Origin: CAZAYP01 sp964489425 [NCBI: uncultured Verrucomicrobiota bacterium]
GTDB lineage: Bacteria > Verrucomicrobiota > Kiritimatiellia > RZYC01
Length of the DNA: 64,000 nt
Direction: 5' to 3'
NCBI GenBank assembly: GCA_964489425.1
Contig: CAZAYP010000020.1
Location: forward strand, 11,667-75,666
Under the pieces are notes generated by a model. That model had not been told where the DNA came from, did no database searches, and saw only the letters and a program-made list of their open reading frames with translations. Positions 62,665-64,000 of the stretch are shown one piece after another (position 1 is the first letter of the stretch; each line of letters starts with the position of its first letter). A program made the translations under genes and the position numbers.

Positions 62665-63408
62665 TTACAGGCGGTTGATTTCGCGGTACAGCAGCAGGGC
62701 GGTCGAGGCGCAGGCCAGCGCCTGCCGCGTTTCGTCCGGCAGATCGGTCCGCAGCCAGACCGTGCCGTCGTTGCATACATCTGCGGCGCCCGCCACGTCG
62801 GCGCGCTCGATAAACTCATAGCCGCTCGCCTCCATGAGCGGCCAGGAGGACCCTTCCAGCTTCGTGGACCCGGCCACGCGGATCACCTTGGCCTGGTCCG
62901 TCAACACCCCGTTCATCACGGTTGCGGGCGGTTTCATGCCCATGGCCAGGCGCCAGGTTTTGCCATCGGCCTTGCGCCGGAACACGCCGGTGAAGAGGCT
63001 GTTTCCGGACAGCTCGGCGATCAGCTCGCCGTCCGCGCCAAGGAACTTGGAAAACGTCAGGGTTTTGCGGTCCACGCCCACGGCGCACTGGCATTCCCAG
63101 CGGGCCCCCGCGGCATCGGCCAGGTCGAAGCGGTACTCCTGCTTGGCGCGCGATGACTCGAAGAGGATCACGCCCCAGGCGGTACGTTCGGTCCAGCCAC
63201 GCTCAATGCCCGTGACCTCGTACGGGCCGAACCGCAGGGCGCCGGTAAAATCCACCGAGACCCGCCCCTGCACCGGCATTTCCGTGGCCGCCTGGCGCAG
63301 GTCCGCGGGCACATCCATGCGCGCCATGCGGCAGGCCGAGATGGAAACGGTGAGGGTTGCGGCGGTGATCCAGGTGGCCAGATTCGTTGTTCGGCAGCGG
63401 GCAGTCAT
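62665..63408 (-). CDS. Lipoprotein of unknown function
   Basis: The product is 247 residues from ATG 63408, with a strong GGAGG ribosome site. The N-terminus has basic residues, a hydrophobic stretch (T-W-I-T-A-A-T-L-T-V) and the lipobox-like S-I-S-A-C near residue 26. The mature part is mixed alpha/beta with 'GRVSVDFTGALRFGPYEVTGIERGWTERTAWGVILFESSRAKQEYRF' at ~51-97 and two cysteines in 'RWECQCAVGVDRKTLTF'. It ends in a helical stretch 'ETRQALACASTALLLYREINRL'. I do not recognise a family. It converges with the SUMF1 gene, three bases apart. It is likely an outer- or inner-membrane lipoprotein facing the periplasm. Confidence 0.68.
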   Translation of the reverse strand: MTARCRTTNLATWITAATLTVSISACRMARMDVPADLRQAATEMPVQGRVSVDFTGALRFGPYEVTGIERGWTERTAWGVILFESSRAKQEYRFDLADAAGARWECQCAVGVDRKTLTFSKFLGADGELIAELSGNSLFTGVFRRKADGKTWRLAMGMKPPATVMNGVLTDQAKVIRVAGSTKLEGSSWPLMEASGYEFIERADVAGAADVCNDGTVWLRTDLPDETRQALACASTALLLYREINRL

Positions 63409-63501
63409 TGATACCTCCAAGGTTGAACTGGTCCTGAAAATAGACCACCGCAACAGGGGTGGCAACTGGAAATCAGCAAATCTCAGGATGCCGGCAGTTT
63501 T

Positions 63502-63533
63502 CTTCTCCGCGATCTCCGTGTCTCCGTGAGAGA
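63502..63533. repeat. CACGGAGA-type intergenic repeat
   Basis: On the minus strand the sequence reads as short near-repeats of (T/A)CACGGAGA, ACACGGAGA and TCGCGGAGA. This string and its close variants are familiar as dispersed intergenic repeats in many environmental genomes. It gives the artificial peptide S-R-R-H-G-D-R-G-E-E when translated, so the open frame over it should not be taken as a gene. Confidence 0.5.
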
Positions 63534-63565
63534 TATAATGATATGCAAAATAGGGAGGATATATA

Positions 63566-63597
63566 AAGAAAGCGGGCGCCCAGGCGCCCGCTTTCTT
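63566..63597 (-). terminator. Intrinsic terminator downstream of hcp
   Basis: AAGAAAGCGGGCGC (63566-63579) and GCGCCCGCTTTCTT (63584-63597) form a perfect 14-base stem with a 4-base loop. It lies 20 bases after the hcp stop codon on the minus strand. Downstream on that strand is TTCTTTATATAT, a T-rich but not pure tract. Confidence 0.78.
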
Positions 63598-63617
63598 CGC
63601 TCTCTGGTTGCTGCTGG

Positions 63618-64000
63618 TCAGCCCAGGATGGCCTTGAGGTCCTCGTCCGGGGTGGTGATGGGCTTGATGCCGAACTTGTCCACCAATACCTGGAGCACAG
63701 CCGGCTTGACGAATGCCGGCAGGCTGGGCCCAAGGCGGATATTCTTGATGCCGAGATGCAGCAGGGTCAGCAGGATGGCCACGGCCTTCTGCTCATACCA
63801 ACTCAGGATCATCGACAGCGGCAGGTCGTTCACGCCACAGTTGAAGGCCTGGCTGAGCGCCACGGCCACCTGGATGGCGGAATAGGCGTCGTTGCACTGG
63901 CCCATGTCCAGCACGCGCGGCAGGCCGCCGATGGTTCCGAGATCCAGCTTGTTGAACCGGTACTTGCCGCACGCCAGCGTCAGCACCACGCAGTCCTTGG
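63618..64000 (-). CDS. hcp: Hybrid-cluster protein (hydroxylamine reductase), C-terminal part
   Basis: The frame is open from the window edge (64000) to the stop at 63618, giving the last ~126 residues. It holds the C-terminal ligands of the 4Fe-2S-2O hybrid cluster: the Cys of '[14 protein letters not shown]', the Cys of 'GQCNDAYSA', and the Glu and Lys of '[10 protein letters not shown]'. The family's '[14 protein letters not shown]' and 'DKFGIKPI' are also present. Hcp reduces nitric oxide or hydroxylamine in the cytoplasm of anaerobes and protects against nitrosative stress. A hairpin terminator follows. The N-terminal cysteine motif lies outside the window and cannot be checked. Confidence 0.95.
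   Translation of the reverse strand, partial: KDCVVLTLACGKYRFNKLDLGTIGGLPRVLDMGQCNDAYSAIQVAVALSQAFNCGVNDLPLSMILSWYEQKAVAILLTLLHLGIKNIRLGPSLPAFVKPAVLQVLVDKFGIKPITTPDEDLKAILG

Noticed and set aside
63473-63733. 86-codon minus-strand frame between hcp and the lipoprotein
   Set aside because: It overlaps the end of hcp, spans a terminator hairpin and a known-type repeat, and reads S-R-R-H-G-D-R-G-E-E from that repeat.

Overview
The window is one GC-rich bacterial chromosomal segment, tightly packed, with no rRNA, tRNA or CRISPR array that I can see. The gene content points to an anaerobic member of the PVC superphylum, most likely Kiritimatiellota or a relative. The signs are a fused SecD-SecF, a 4Fe-4S aldo/keto reductase, a hybrid-cluster protein, a DUF6125-like protein, a GH57 glycoside hydrolase, and many very large secreted proteins with Asn/Thr-rich beta repeats and 'DxDGLPDxWE' calcium motifs. 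The taxonomic call is an inference from gene content, not a measurement.

Left part (1-18067): three tandem paralogues of a secreted 'N[FY]QGRL' protein (the first is cut by the window edge) lead into a 2618-residue secreted protein. Its last ~760 residues look to me like a very divergent Tc-toxin A component (helical pore-forming bundle, then a small C-terminal beta domain). A secreted calcium-motif protein and an SHD1-like protein follow on the same strand. Facing them is a 1976-residue secreted protein made of a seven-repeat propeller-like block, a beta-helix and seven RCC1-like repeats, followed by a small lipoprotein.

Middle part (18324-29573): mostly housekeeping. It holds an aldo/keto reductase, a small unknown gene with a palindromic upstream site, and the yajC-secDF-recJ operon with a good promoter and a 4-bp secDF/recJ overlap. 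It also holds an apparently exported DEDDy exonuclease coupled to a secreted unknown protein, a DUF6125-like gene, an Nfu-type scaffold, a small membrane protein and a metal-dependent amidohydrolase.

A seven-gene minus-strand operon (40186 down to 29615) follows. It encodes an HdeD-like protein, two GT-C-like polytopic proteins, a YfhO-family protein, a degenerate alkaline-phosphatase-fold protein, a periplasmic propeller and an anchored periplasmic protein. Its genes overlap or lie a few bases apart behind one sigma-70-like promoter, and it looks like an undescribed envelope glycan or lipid system. Next to it are a CheC/response-regulator/PAS-histidine-kinase operon and nrdR. Two palindromes spaced about three helical turns apart precede nrdR and look like tandem NrdR boxes.

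Right part (44170-64000): the alpha-2-macroglobulin/PBP1C pair, a lamin-tail-domain secreted protein, a type II toxin-antitoxin pair and an exported phospholipase-D-like protein. These are followed by a secreted GH57 enzyme with starch-binding-like modules, a Wzm/Wzt polysaccharide exporter, a SUMF1-domain protein, a lipoprotein and the 3' end of hcp. No gap between genes exceeds about 270 bases.
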